From Mariprofundus sp. (lineage in GTDB: Bacteria; Pseudomonadota; Zetaproteobacteria; Mariprofundales; Mariprofundaceae), in assembly GCA_021772835.1 (NCBI GenBank), contig JAJFLE010000066.1, positions 1 to 53,200 of the forward strand: a DNA stretch of 53,200 nt. The letters are read 5' to 3'. The notes beneath the pieces were generated by a model. That model saw nothing but the letters and a program-made list of their open reading frames with translations. It did no database searches and was not told the DNA's origin. Positions 1 to 7,789 of the stretch are shown here, piece by piece (the stretch's first letter is position 1; every line of letters starts with the position of its first letter). Made by a program: the position numbers and the translations under genes.

Positions 1-70
1 GATCCTCGGGCTTCTTGTAGTCAGCTAACAGACCATCAATTAGGTCTGCTGGTAATTTTGAAACGGTCAT
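1..70 (-). CDS. IS256-family transposase, N-terminal fragment (continues off window)
   Basis: Only the first 23 codons are visible, reading leftwards off the window. They encode MTVSKLPADLIDGLLADYKK followed by PED, the usual N-terminus of IS256/MULE-type DDE transposases, in which 'LLADYKKPEDLIGENGLLKQ' is a familiar opening. An AAGGAGAG ribosome site precedes the ATG. No catalytic residue is in view. The assignment rests on this short N-terminal match alone. Confidence 0.65.
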   Translation of the reverse strand, partial: MTVSKLPADLIDGLLADYKKPED

Positions 71-139
71 ACTCTCTCCTTTGAGTAAGACGGAACTATC
101 CGTCAATTTAACCGTTTACACAAAATTCAGGACACCCCC
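1..139. mobile_element. 5' end of an IS256-family insertion sequence, cut by window edge
   Basis: The stretch holds the first codons of a transposase on the minus strand (68-70 is its start codon) and, outside it, a leader ending in ACAAAATTCAGGACACCCCC at about 120-139, which looks like an IS256-type terminal inverted repeat. The exact outer end and any target duplication cannot be fixed because the other end lies outside the window. Confidence 0.6.
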
Positions 140-807
140 AATTGTAAGGCAGCTTTGTCCTGATTGTAATAACTAGAAATCAACAAGGTCAGACTCGATT
201 GATTATACTGAGCTGATGAATAAACAGGGTCAGATTCTTTAGTTATTAAAAAGATGAACCCATCCCTAAAGCAGTAGGCACGAATCTAGTTCCAAAGTGG
301 ATCATATAGAATGACCGTCCATATTTGGCCGCAGTCAGCCTGTGAGTTATTAAATTGCATTGATGTGCAGGTTTACTGCGTAATCTGCACAAGGTGCGTA
401 CACAAATGCATACACAGTGAGTATTCCCTCGTAGTCACTTATATTGACACATATGGACAGAAAATTATGGCTTATTCACAACGCCAAAGGGTTGATTTTA
501 TTGCAAAATAATTATAATTAGTTGAAAATAAAGGGCTTTGTTGTTTTTACTAAAGTCTCAATGTCAAGGTGGTGCTCTACCCCTGAGCTACGAGCCTATA
601 TTGGGTATCCCTCTCACGAGGGCGGCGAAGAGTATTCATGCGCCCCTTTCCGGTCAAGATGCAGTAATAATCAAGCCCTGTCCTCTCGAACAAACTAATT
701 TGTAGCATTGCAAGACCTGACCCCATTTTCCTATGGAGTAACAACTTGTCTCAAGTTCAGAACCTCACAGCACTCAGACTGGAGGCATCCAACATCTTGG
801 GAATAGC
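140..807. other. Gene-poor accessory stretch with remnants
   Basis: No convincing gene is seen in about 670 bases, which are more AT-rich than the rest of the window. A 66-codon open frame at 311-511 has no good ribosome site and no recognisable content. The stretch holds a truncated tRNA gene (561-596, described separately). On the minus strand near 707-727 there is a GGGTCAGGTCTTGCAATGCT string, of the kind found around REP-associated transposase remnants. The composition and fragments fit a region worn down by repeated insertions. Confidence 0.5.
561..596 (-). pseudogene. Truncated tRNA gene, 5' half (tRNA-Val(GAC)-like)
   Basis: Read on the minus strand, the bases from 596 down give GGCTCGTAGCTCAGGGGTAG, then AGCACCACCTTGACAT. 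This is a normal acceptor strand, D-arm and 5' side of the anticodon arm with a GAC anticodon. The sequence then runs into unrelated AT-rich DNA. The 3' anticodon stem, T-arm and 3' acceptor strand are missing, so no functional tRNA is made. The upstream side (597-650) looks like ordinary tRNA flanking sequence. The break point near 560 is probably a recombination or insertion junction. Confidence 0.55.
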
Positions 808-936
808 TTAGCGGATGAGAGCTCTTAGTTGCAGTAAGTTCAATCGATAGTGCAAATACCCAATTGCTGCCACTTCTTCTGGCTCTAAAGCCAATAAATC
901 TTCAGCCTCTGAAACTAATGAGATTATTGATTTCAA
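808..936 (-). pseudogene. Short ORF coupled to the TIR gene, probable remnant of a TIGR02391 (Ymh)-like gene
   Basis: A 42-codon frame starts at TTG (936-934), overlapping the TGA stop of the TIR-domain gene (935-933), with GAAGGA about 11 bases upstream. It encodes MKSIISLVSEAEDLLALEPE and then EVAAIGYLHYRLNLLQLRAL-IR. The 'LLALEPEEVA' stretch resembles the N-terminus of TIGR02391/Ymh-type proteins, which are found in phage and defence contexts and are several times longer. The natural reading is a truncated downstream partner of the TIR gene. It could also be an intact small protein or chance. The family match is from memory and weak. Confidence 0.35.
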
Positions 937-1676
937 CTTTGAAGTAGTCCTTCTAAGTCAATTGAAAAACCAGCTTCAACCAACTCTTGAGCGACTTTCT
1001 GCCTCCATGCACCGACATCATCTAACTTAGTATACAAGACTCCCTGAAAGTCTGATGGGATTTCCACTCCATCTTTATACAGTGCGCATACATTTTTACG
1101 GCCTAGCTTTCCGGTAAAATACCCCAATTCAAGAATCACATTTTGCCTAGCACGCCCACTGAGGGAGCCCTCATTCTCGGCTTCACCCCCAACATCGTCC
1201 GGAGTCAAAAGCACTATCGCAAAGCCAACATCTGAATATACCTCAAACTTCTCAATTATTGTTCTACCAGAATTAGGCTTCTCATGAAGGATAATTGGAC
1301 TTAAACCCAACCTTCCGATAAAGCGTGCAGTGACCTCTTTTGCCTCGTTATCGTGACCATGCACAATAAAGACATCATTTGGATTTATAGATTGAGTTAC
1401 TCCAGAGATATCCTTCTTCCCAACAATTTCAGTAGCCTCATCAATGGAATTATCCTTAAAAGCAAGACCTTCTAAGTATCCAATCTGCTTTTCCTTGGCA
1501 GCCTGCCAAGTTATAAACATTTCTTGGCTATAACCTAGAAATCGACTGGCAGTGTCAGAATCTATTGCTGCCTCTAAAAAAGAAGTAAGCCGGTCTTGCC
1601 ATAGAAGGTAGTCTCTTTCTCTACTCAATTCCTCGGCAACATTAACCGCCTCTAACAGCTTTCGTGATACAGACAT
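933..1676 (-). CDS. TIR-like (CAP12/Pycsar-type, PF10137) nucleotide-binding effector protein
   Basis: This 247-residue soluble protein has an all-helical N-terminal part (about 1-95) and a C-terminal TIR-like domain (about 100-240). The domain opens with VFIVHGHDNEAK, continues through EKPNSGRTIIEKFE and contains RQNVILELGYFTGKLGR. In this family the Glu of the NVxxELGYF segment is the likely catalytic NAD-cleaving residue. Such domains act as effectors in CBASS, Pycsar and stand-alone anti-phage proteins by depleting NAD. That role is inferred here; no cyclase gene lies beside it. The start is supported by AGGGGTG five bases upstream. It sits alone in an accessory stretch between IS and tRNA remnants, with a coupled short ORF downstream. 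Confidence 0.8.
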   Translation of the reverse strand: MSVSRKLLEAVNVAEELSRERDYLLWQDRLTSFLEAAIDSDTASRFLGYSQEMFITWQAAKEKQIGYLEGLAFKDNSIDEATEIVGKKDISGVTQSINPNDVFIVHGHDNEAKEVTARFIGRLGLSPIILHEKPNSGRTIIEKFEVYSDVGFAIVLLTPDDVGGEAENEGSLSGRARQNVILELGYFTGKLGRKNVCALYKDGVEIPSDFQGVLYTKLDDVGAWRQKVAQELVEAGFSIDLEGLLQS

Positions 1677-1746
1677 ATTTCACCCCTAGAGGATTTCGGG
1701 GCCAGTTCTTGCAATAACACACCCAACCCCTTTTCTTCGAACACAT

Positions 1747-2064
1747 TCATACTTTGTCTTTCGATTGGTCTTTCTCAGATTCATCCTGAATGACTGTGGC
1801 TTCTATGGGTGAAACATCGATGGAAGTAACATCGCTCCCGCAGTGTTTGCAGATCAGGGCCTCTTCTTTGACGAATTCAGCGCACTTGGGACATTTCTTT
1901 CCCGTTGCTTGAGCTTCTAACGGTTTGATAATGATGGAAGCAGGCAGAGCCACGATAAACAGCAGCACGCCGAACACCCACCAGAGCAGTGCGCTGCGTC
2001 CTTTTTTCTGTGCAATCATTGCCGGAATCAGCGCAAGCACTGCAAGTAGAAGAAACATTCCCAT
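1747..2064 (-). CDS. Small membrane protein with C-terminal zinc ribbon
   Basis: The protein has 105 residues. Residues 1-18 and about 24-44 form two hydrophobic segments (MGMFLLLAVLALIPAMIAQK and WWVFGVLLFIVALPASIII), followed by a zinc-ribbon with CPKCAEFV and CKHCG pairs near residues 57-75, then an acidic tail. The start ATG at 2064 is preceded by GAGGGGGG, which decides it over a longer upstream frame that would run into the stomatin gene's 3' end. Membrane proteins with a cytoplasmic zinc ribbon of this type are common and mostly uncharacterised. I do not assign a function. It lies downstream of nfeD-qmcA on the same strand. Confidence 0.75.
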   Translation of the reverse strand: MGMFLLLAVLALIPAMIAQKKGRSALLWWVFGVLLFIVALPASIIIKPLEAQATGKKCPKCAEFVKEEALICKHCGSDVTSIDVSPIEATVIQDESEKDQSKDKV

Positions 2065-2117
2065 GGTTACCCCCCTCAACAGCGATAAAGGCTGTGAAGT
2101 TACATCATAGCAGAATA

Positions 2118-2147
2118 ACTGTATGTCCCCCAAATGGAGGACAAGAT
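2118..2147. repeat. Palindromic intergenic repeat, copy 1
   Basis: ACTGTATGTCCCCCAAATGG followed by AGGACAAGAT. It matches the copy at 5059-5088 at 29 of 30 positions. The core GTCCCCCAAATGGAGGAC forms a stem with a 4-base loop, with one mismatch in this copy. It lies in the 3' region of the stomatin gene and upstream of the zinc-ribbon gene. Confidence 0.8.
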
Positions 2148-2191
2148 TGAGGGTGTAGGGATTGAGGGTGCCAGGTCTTTTCGCGCATTCC

Positions 2192-3052
2192 TCAGCCTTT
2201 ACCCAGCATGCCTCGAATGGCTGCTGGCAGATCTGCCGGAATGATGATGGTCTTGGCGTTATCCGATGCTGACACGGCACCAATAGCATCAATGTAGCGC
2301 TGGCCTAACAGATACATGGCGGGCAGCTCCTTGTCCTGAATAGCGCTGGTTACATTCTCAATCGCCGTTTTTGATGCATTCGACAAAATCACCTGTGCTT
2401 CCGCATCCAGCTTGGATGCCTCCATGCGTCCCTGAGCCTCAAGAATAGCCGCCGACTTTTCACCATCCGCCTTGGTGACGGTAGCGCGGCGCAGTCGTTC
2501 TGCCGCGGCCTGTGCTTCCATCGCCTGCTGCATGGTTTTCGATGGCTTAATGTCCTGAATCTCCACATTTTTGAGTGTGATGCCCCAATCGGTAATATTG
2601 TCGGCAATGCCCTCTTTCAGCTTGATACGTATCTCTTCACGTGAAGAGAGAGCATCATCAAGGGCGGTGCCACCAATAATGCTGCGCAGCGTAGTCTGGA
2701 TGATATTTACAATGGCCTGCTCATAATCTTCAACACCATAGATCGCCTGATCAGGTTTAGTGACCTGAATAAAGGCAACGGCGTTGGCAATGATGACTGC
2801 ATTATCTTTGGTGATGACTTCCTGACCGGGGATATCGAGCACAATCTCCTTGGTCGTGACCTTGGCCGCAACATCATCCACAAACGGAATGATAAAGTTC
2901 AGACCCGGACGAAGTATCTTTAAAAACTTACCAAGACGTTGTACAACATAATTGCTTCCCTGAGGTACAATACGAACGCCAAGCCCAACAGACAAGACAA
3001 GTACAGCCCCAAGAAAAAGTATAAAAATTGTTCCTGCTGATAAACCTTCCAC
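2192..3052 (-). CDS. qmcA: SPFH/stomatin-like membrane protease-associated protein (QmcA family)
   Basis: This 286-residue stomatin-family protein has an N-terminal membrane anchor (about 8-28), an SPFH/PHB domain (RIVPQGSNYVVQRLGKF, then DIPGQEVITKDNAV) and a long coiled coil (about 175-235, MEAQAAAERLRRATVTKADG). Family members form oligomeric rings on membranes and organise proteases or lipid microdomains. The start is GTG at 3052 with AGGAGA upstream, a site that lies inside the last codons of nfeD. That close coupling fits the well-known NfeD-stomatin partnership (as in E. coli ybbJ-qmcA). Length is normal for the family. Confidence 0.92.
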   Translation of the reverse strand: MEGLSAGTIFILFLGAVLVLSVGLGVRIVPQGSNYVVQRLGKFLKILRPGLNFIIPFVDDVAAKVTTKEIVLDIPGQEVITKDNAVIIANAVAFIQVTKPDQAIYGVEDYEQAIVNIIQTTLRSIIGGTALDDALSSREEIRIKLKEGIADNITDWGITLKNVEIQDIKPSKTMQQAMEAQAAAERLRRATVTKADGEKSAAILEAQGRMEASKLDAEAQVILSNASKTAIENVTSAIQDKELPAMYLLGQRYIDAIGAVSASDNAKTIIIPADLPAAIRGMLGKG

Positions 3053-3054
3053 TG

Positions 3055-3525
3055 TTATTCTCCTGTTCCCACACTGATTTTGATGATGTTTCCACGCACA
3101 TCTTCAATATTGACATGATCGCCTGCCTGTACGGGATGCTCAGATTCGAAGATCCACTCACGCGCCCCTAGAAATGGCCCGTCAAGCCTGGCCCTGCCAC
3201 TACGTCCACCGGGTTCAATGCTTTTTATTATACCACCCGGTGCATCGGCTATAGATGTTTCGACATCGCCCGTTGTATGCCCAATCGCGGTGTTTTTCTG
3301 AAACCGGCGGATTGGGAAATACAATGCAAGTCCGGAGGCAGCAAATAGCAGCCCCTGCCCCTCCATCGACTCAGGAACGCCTGCAAACAGAACGCTAAGA
3401 AACACCACAGATGCGGCGATGGAAAATACGAGTGCGACAGAGGTGAACGTGACCGCCTCAAGCAACAGCAACAGCAATGCAAGGCCGCCCCAGAAGTAGT
3501 AACTGTTTGATAAGATAGCTTCCAT
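3055..3525 (-). CDS. NfeD-family membrane protein, partner of the stomatin
   Basis: This 156-residue protein has an N-terminal membrane part with three or four hydrophobic segments (GGLALLLLLLEAVTF, VALVFSIAASVVFLSVLFAG, then GLLFAASGLALYF) and a C-terminal OB-fold NfeD domain (about 85-150, ending in the typical VNIEDVRGNIIKI). It is the short NfeD1b/YbbJ form without the serine protease domain. ATG at 3525 has AAAGGACGGG upstream, which I prefer to an extended frame starting at 3627. Its stop lies two bases before the stomatin start, so the two are co-transcribed and probably act as one complex in membrane quality control. Confidence 0.9.
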   Translation of the reverse strand: MEAILSNSYYFWGGLALLLLLLEAVTFTSVALVFSIAASVVFLSVLFAGVPESMEGQGLLFAASGLALYFPIRRFQKNTAIGHTTGDVETSIADAPGGIIKSIEPGGRSGRARLDGPFLGAREWIFESEHPVQAGDHVNIEDVRGNIIKISVGTGE

Positions 3526-3929
3526 GTCCCGTCCTTTGTTCAATTCGCATACTGATACATTGATATGCTGAGTCAGGAAGCTATGCGAGTAAAGAAACCT
3601 TGGTCTTTTTTTTAGGCTCGAAAACATTCGATAGAGGTTGCTGGGTGATTAGTGCCAGGTCTTGAATGTTGCACATTTCCATATCGAATGCTGCCCTGCC
3701 GCAACCTTTTCATGGCAAGCGACAGCGTTGATTGTTGTGCTCCATGATGACAAACACGGGTTCCTGGATGGGGTGGTGACGCATGTCGTCCCATGAATAT
3801 GGGGCAAAAAAGCAAACAATAAGCTTACTTATGCTTATCAGGTTGACATTTTCATATGGCAATCTACGCTGCTATAGTTCTCTAAGGAGAATATATCAAG
3901 GTGTTTACACCTTGACGGGAGGAACACAT
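3526..3929. other. Intergenic region between nfeD and the lipoprotein gene
   Basis: About 400 bases carry no convincing gene. A TGCCAGGTCTTGAATGTTGC string at 3652-3671 resembles the GTGCCAGGTCTTTT near 2168 and the GGTCAGGTCTTGCAAT on the minus strand near 727, probably remnants of one repeat family. The right part is AT-rich and holds TTGACA at 3843-3848 and TATAGT at 3873-3878, with poor spacing for one promoter, so the promoter of the lipoprotein gene lies here but its exact boxes are unclear. Confidence 0.45.
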
Positions 3930-4259
3930 ATGAAATTCAATACAATGATTATAGCTATCTCTGCACTACTGGCACTGTCTCTGGCAGCATGCTCTAGCGA
4001 AAAACCTGCTGAGAAAGCTGCAGCACCTGCTGAAACCGCTGCACCTGCCCCGGCTATGGAAGAAGCTGCAGCAGTGGTTGAAGAAGTTGTCGAAGACGCG
4101 ACCACTGCGGTTGAAGAAGCTGTTGATGGAGCCGCCGCCGCAATGGAACCTGTTATGAATGACGCTGCGACTGCGATGGGTGTTGCTCCAACTGAGCCCA
4201 CCGCACCTATGGAGCCTACTGCTCCTGTTGAACCGGCCATGCCTGCCGTCGGTCATTAA
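3930..4259 (+). CDS. Ala/Glu/Pro-rich lipoprotein of low complexity
   Basis: This 109-residue protein opens with a lipoprotein signal peptide, MKFNTMIIAISALLALSLAA followed by the lipobox Cys (about residue 21). The mature part is almost entirely Ala, Glu, Pro, Val and Thr: acidic repeats (EEAAAVVEEVVEDATTAVEE) followed by a run of short Pro-Thr units (EPTAPMEPTAPVEPAMP). GGGAGGAA lies 8-9 bases before the start. No domain is recognisable. The sequence suggests an extended, acidic periplasmic or surface-tethered linker or spacer. It has its own terminator and is monocistronic. Confidence 0.8.
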   Translation: MKFNTMIIAISALLALSLAACSSEKPAEKAAAPAETAAPAPAMEEAAAVVEEVVEDATTAVEEAVDGAAAAMEPVMNDAATAMGVAPTEPTAPMEPTAPVEPAMPAVGH

Positions 4260-4288
4260 TTCGATCGCTGAAGACATTGAAATCATCA

Positions 4289-4317
4289 AGGCCTGGCGAA
4301 AGTCAGGCCTTTTTTTA
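4289..4317 (+). terminator. Rho-independent terminator of the lipoprotein gene
   Basis: AGGCCTGGCGAAAGTCAGGC folds into a stem with a GCGAAAG-type loop, followed by CCTTTTTTT. It lies 30 bases after the lipoprotein stop codon. Confidence 0.85.
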
Positions 4318-4370
4318 TCTTCACAAAGATTGGCCATTCATTGCACAAAGCACCTTCATCACCGACTGCT

Positions 4371-4658
4371 TTAAATGGTAACACCCATCATATAGGAGCC
4401 GGAAACAGCAGGGCTACACCAGGTCACAAAACCGTAATAGTGGACATGAACCCTGCCATGCTTAAATCCCAGTCGGACTTTCTCTCCCTGATCCAGACAA
4501 GCATCCACACAAAGGCAGATACCATGGGTCGAAATATCGTGCACACGCTGCACTTTCACATACTGGCCTGAGCCGGGGTGATACAACTCCCCCTTTGACA
4601 CGTCATAAGCGACATACCGTTCTTCTTTGCGTTGTTCGATTGCCATAAACACCGCCAT
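4371..4658 (-). CDS. PilZ-domain c-di-GMP receptor (single domain)
   Basis: This 95-residue single PilZ domain shows both c-di-GMP binding signatures: the RxxxR motif (EQRKEERYVAY, residues 9-19) and the D-x-S-x-x-G motif (VHDISTHGICL, about 40-50). It should bind c-di-GMP and pass the signal on to an unknown partner. It lies five bases after another PilZ gene and is probably translationally coupled; no separate ribosome site is visible. ATG at 4646 (MAIEQ) is an alternative start. The two receptors differ clearly in sequence and are not a recent duplication. Confidence 0.85.
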   Translation of the reverse strand: MAVFMAIEQRKEERYVAYDVSKGELYHPGSGQYVKVQRVHDISTHGICLCVDACLDQGEKVRLGFKHGRVHVHYYGFVTWCSPAVSGSYMMGVTI

Positions 4659-4663
4659 TACTA

Positions 4664-5014
4664 TCAGCTCAAGACGTTGCCGAAACAGCTGGTGACGGCA
4701 TTAAATAGTGCCACATTTGGAACCATATCATCCTCCTGCAAATTGATGCCCAGTCGAGCAAGCCCTTCGGAGTCCATGGGCACACGCCACACCACCGTAC
4801 CCAGAACCTCGATATCTGTTGTTTCATGCTGGTATCTCAGGCTGATACTACTGCCATTGCTGACAAACCCATCCGTAAGCAAGCCAATGCCATATGGCGA
4901 AACATCCTCTACATGCAGGACAGCTACAGGGCGACCTTCAGCATGCAAATGTAATTCACCTAACAATTGCTCTTCAAAAACATTCCTGTACTGATTGCGG
5001 CGCTCACTATTCAA
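4664..5014 (-). CDS. PilZ-domain c-di-GMP receptor (single domain)
   Basis: This 116-residue PilZ domain has the N-terminal RRNQYR motif (residues 5-10, RxxxR) and EDVSPYGIGLL (about 36-46, D-x-S-x-x-G), so the c-di-GMP site appears intact. CTGGAGGAAAG precedes the ATG. It is the first gene of a two-gene PilZ operon. A palindromic repeat lies just upstream at 5059-5088, between it and the pepN stop. Partner processes are not shown by the neighbours. Confidence 0.85.
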   Translation of the reverse strand: MNSERRNQYRNVFEEQLLGELHLHAEGRPVAVLHVEDVSPYGIGLLTDGFVSNGSSISLRYQHETTDIEVLGTVVWRVPMDSEGLARLGINLQEDDMVPNVALFNAVTSCFGNVLS

Positions 5015-5058
5015 GACTTTCCTCCAGACAACGGTGAATCATAAAGCACATCGTCTGG

Positions 5059-5088
5059 ACTGTATGTCCCCCAAATGGGGGACAAGAT
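5059..5088. repeat. Palindromic intergenic repeat, copy 2
   Basis: ACTGTATGTCCCCCAAATGG followed by GGGACAAGAT. The core is a perfect hairpin (GTCCCCC, loop AAAT, GGGGGAC). It lies between the pepN stop and the PilZ operon, 3 kb from the other copy at 2118-2147. Confidence 0.8.
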
Positions 5089-5098
5089 CACTGATTAT

Positions 5099-7711
5099 TC
5101 AGCAGAGGCTTTTACTGACAATCTCATAAACATCGCCCGAAAGACCATCGCTGTTGGCAATACGTTGCAACTCAACACGCATCAAAACACTGCGTTTTGC
5201 TTCGATACGCTTCCAGTTCATCAGCGCCCGCACCATGCGTGAAGCAACCTGAGGGTTCATCTGATCCAATGTCAGAACCTGATCAGCAACAAAGGCATAA
5301 CCGCTGCCATCCTCAGCATGGAAAACCGAAGGGTTTCGCATGGCAAAAGCCCCGATCAGTGCGCGCACCTTGTTCGGGTTGTGCAGATCAAACTTTTCAT
5401 GCCCCATGAGTGATTTTACTGCATCCAGTGTGCCGGCAAGCGATGAGACTGCCTGCACGGAAAACCATTTATCCATAACATTGCTATGACAACCCCACTG
5501 CTGCTCAAAATCATGCAGTGCCTTGTTGCGCTGCTTGCACTCGCAATCAGCCAACAAAGCCAGTGCTGCATACTGATCGGTCATATTATTTGCCCCATCA
5601 AACTGGTCATAGGCCAGGGCAATTGAGTGTTCATCCTTGAGAGACATCAGGTAGCCCAGGCAGACGTTTTTGAGTTTTCGCTGCTGCATGGCGTCATCAT
5701 CCTGACCCGCTGCCAGTGACATATGCCGATAACAGGTTTCAAGCTCATCGGACAGTGCAGAGGCAATAAAATGGCGAAGTTGTTCACGTATGTCATGGAT
5801 ACGTCCGGGATCAGCAGGAGCCGTGGCCTCAGCGATATCTGCTTCCGAAGGCAGCATCAATGCCTCTGCTTTCAGCGCTGCATCCAGCCCCACATCAGCA
5901 AGTAGAAGCCCGAAGGCTGTTGTTATAGAAGCATTCACTTCATTACCAGCGAGCATGCCTAGCAGGGTTTTCATAGCAAGGCGCTGTGCTGCAGCCCATC
6001 GGTTGAAGGCATCGCTATCATGAGACATCAGAAAAGCATCATCTTCAGCTGTATAAGGATAATCGAGTTCAACAGGTGCCGAAAATCCGCGCAACAGTGA
6101 CGGCAGCGGCTTCTCAGCTACACCCACAAAAGTAAAAAACTGTGTTTTTTCAGTAATCAGCAGCGTACGACTTAAACCCTCGCCAACATCCTCTCCCATC
6201 AGTTGCAGGGATTGTTCTGAACCATCAGGCAGCAGCAGACCAAGCTCCAGTGGAATCAGGAATGGTTTCTTTTCCGAGGATTCAGGTGTGTCAGGGCAGT
6301 ATTGCACGAAGTGCAATGTACAATGCTGCAGCACTGCATCGTAATCCATAGACACGGCCAGCTCTGGCGTACCCGCCTGGTCGTACCAGTTCTGCATCTG
6401 TGAAAGGTCGTTTGCATTGGCATCAGCCATGGCTGTGAGAAAATCTTCCGTACTCACGGCCTGTCCGTCAAAACGCTGGAAATACAGATCCATACCACGG
6501 CGAAAACCATCCACGCCAAGCAGGCTCTGATACAGACGCACCACCTCAGCGCCCTTCTCATACACGGTCACCGTATAAAAGTTGTTGATCTCCATATACG
6601 AGGAGGGGCGGATCGGATGAGCCATGGGGCCAGCGTCCTCGGCAAACTGGTGAGTACGCAGCAGACGCACATCCTCAATACGTTTTACAGCACGCGAATG
6701 GCTATCGGCAGTAAACTCCTGATCACGGAACACCGTCAAGCCCTCTTTCAGGCTGAGCTGAAACCAGTCGCGACAGGTCACACGATTGCCGGTCCAGTTA
6801 TGAAAATATTCATGACCGATCACCGCCTCAATGGCGATATAATCATCGTCTGTAGCTGTTTCAGGACTGGCAAATACCAGTCGGGAATTGAATATATTTA
6901 AGCCCTTGTTCTCCATCGCCCCCATATTGAAATCGTCCACGGCAACGATCATGAACAGATCAAGGTCATACTCCAGCCCAAAGCGTTGCTCATCCCAGAG
7001 CATCGCACGTTTCAATGAATCCATGGCGTGCCCGCAGTGCTCGATATGGTGTGCTTCGGTATAAATGCGCAGTGTCACATCACGACCCGAGCCGGTGCGA
7101 AACATATCCTCCACACAAGCCAGGTCACCAGCCACCAGCGCAAACAGGTAACAGGGTTTGGCAAACGGATCAGACCACTCTGCCCAGTGTTGACCACCGT
7201 CCAGAAGACCTGCGCCAACCGGGTTACCGTTGGAGAGCAGCACCGGATTTGTTTTTTTATCTGCCACAATACGTACATCGAACGGTGCCATGACATCCGG
7301 GCGATCCTGATAGTAGGTGATGCGGCGGAAACCCTGCGCCTCGCACTGGGTGCAATAATTACCACCGGAGCGATACAAACCTTCAAGTGCTGTATTGGCT
7401 TCGGGGTTGATGCGGGTGGTGATTTCCAGCTCAAACACATCGGGCAAAGCATGCAGCTGCAGGCCCGAGGCATGCAGCTCGTATGCATCCTTAGGCAGCT
7501 TCTCTCCATCCAGAATAATATTAACCAGCTCCATATCGTGGCCATCGAGCTCAAGGCAGGCATGTGCAACAGCCAGCGGATTGCGACGATAGTTCACACT
7601 GGAAACCACTTCTGTACCTGAAGGCTGCAATCTGAATGTCAGCGATACGTGATCGACCAGAAATGCCGGAGGCAGATAATCTTTCAGATATACGGTTTGA
7701 GGCTGTGTCAT
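5099..7711 (-). CDS. pepN: Aminopeptidase N, M1-family zinc metallopeptidase
   Basis: This 870-residue cytoplasmic aminopeptidase removes N-terminal residues from peptides during protein turnover. The substrate-binding GAMENKGLNIF motif is followed by the zinc site HEYFHNWTGNRV (about residues 298-309) and the third ligand within WFQLSLKEGLTVFRDQ. A C-terminal DUF3458-type Ig-like domain and ARM-repeat domain give the normal PepN length. I take ATG at 7711 (MTQPQTVYLKDY), which has GGGATGG nearby, over ATG at 7720. It is divergent from hrpA with only 78 bases between the two start codons, so their promoters overlap or face away from each other. Confidence 0.95.
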   Translation of the reverse strand: MTQPQTVYLKDYLPPAFLVDHVSLTFRLQPSGTEVVSSVNYRRNPLAVAHACLELDGHDMELVNIILDGEKLPKDAYELHASGLQLHALPDVFELEITTRINPEANTALEGLYRSGGNYCTQCEAQGFRRITYYQDRPDVMAPFDVRIVADKKTNPVLLSNGNPVGAGLLDGGQHWAEWSDPFAKPCYLFALVAGDLACVEDMFRTGSGRDVTLRIYTEAHHIEHCGHAMDSLKRAMLWDEQRFGLEYDLDLFMIVAVDDFNMGAMENKGLNIFNSRLVFASPETATDDDYIAIEAVIGHEYFHNWTGNRVTCRDWFQLSLKEGLTVFRDQEFTADSHSRAVKRIEDVRLLRTHQFAEDAGPMAHPIRPSSYMEINNFYTVTVYEKGAEVVRLYQSLLGVDGFRRGMDLYFQRFDGQAVSTEDFLTAMADANANDLSQMQNWYDQAGTPELAVSMDYDAVLQHCTLHFVQYCPDTPESSEKKPFLIPLELGLLLPDGSEQSLQLMGEDVGEGLSRTLLITEKTQFFTFVGVAEKPLPSLLRGFSAPVELDYPYTAEDDAFLMSHDSDAFNRWAAAQRLAMKTLLGMLAGNEVNASITTAFGLLLADVGLDAALKAEALMLPSEADIAEATAPADPGRIHDIREQLRHFIASALSDELETCYRHMSLAAGQDDDAMQQRKLKNVCLGYLMSLKDEHSIALAYDQFDGANNMTDQYAALALLADCECKQRNKALHDFEQQWGCHSNVMDKWFSVQAVSSLAGTLDAVKSLMGHEKFDLHNPNKVRALIGAFAMRNPSVFHAEDGSGYAFVADQVLTLDQMNPQVASRMVRALMNWKRIEAKRSVLMRVELQRIANSDGLSGDVYEIVSKSLC

Positions 7712-7789
7712 GAATACCATCCCGGAAAAAGTTCACCCCAGACTATGGAGATGCGCTGATGGCGCAATCGGATATACTGCCCCGCTCCT

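Noticed and set aside
311-511. 66-codon frame in the accessory edge
   Set aside because: No ribosome site, odd composition with many Cys and His, and no family likeness.
4060-4240. Repeat array or CRISPR in the Ala/Pro/Glu-rich region
   Set aside because: The repetition is codon-level and belongs to the coding region of the lipoprotein; no regular spacer pattern.
3905-4337. Minus-strand frames opposite the lipoprotein gene
   Set aside because: They arise from GC-rich low-complexity codons of the plus-strand gene.
5197-7621. Several plus-strand frames across pepN
   Set aside because: They are antisense shadows of a well-supported gene.
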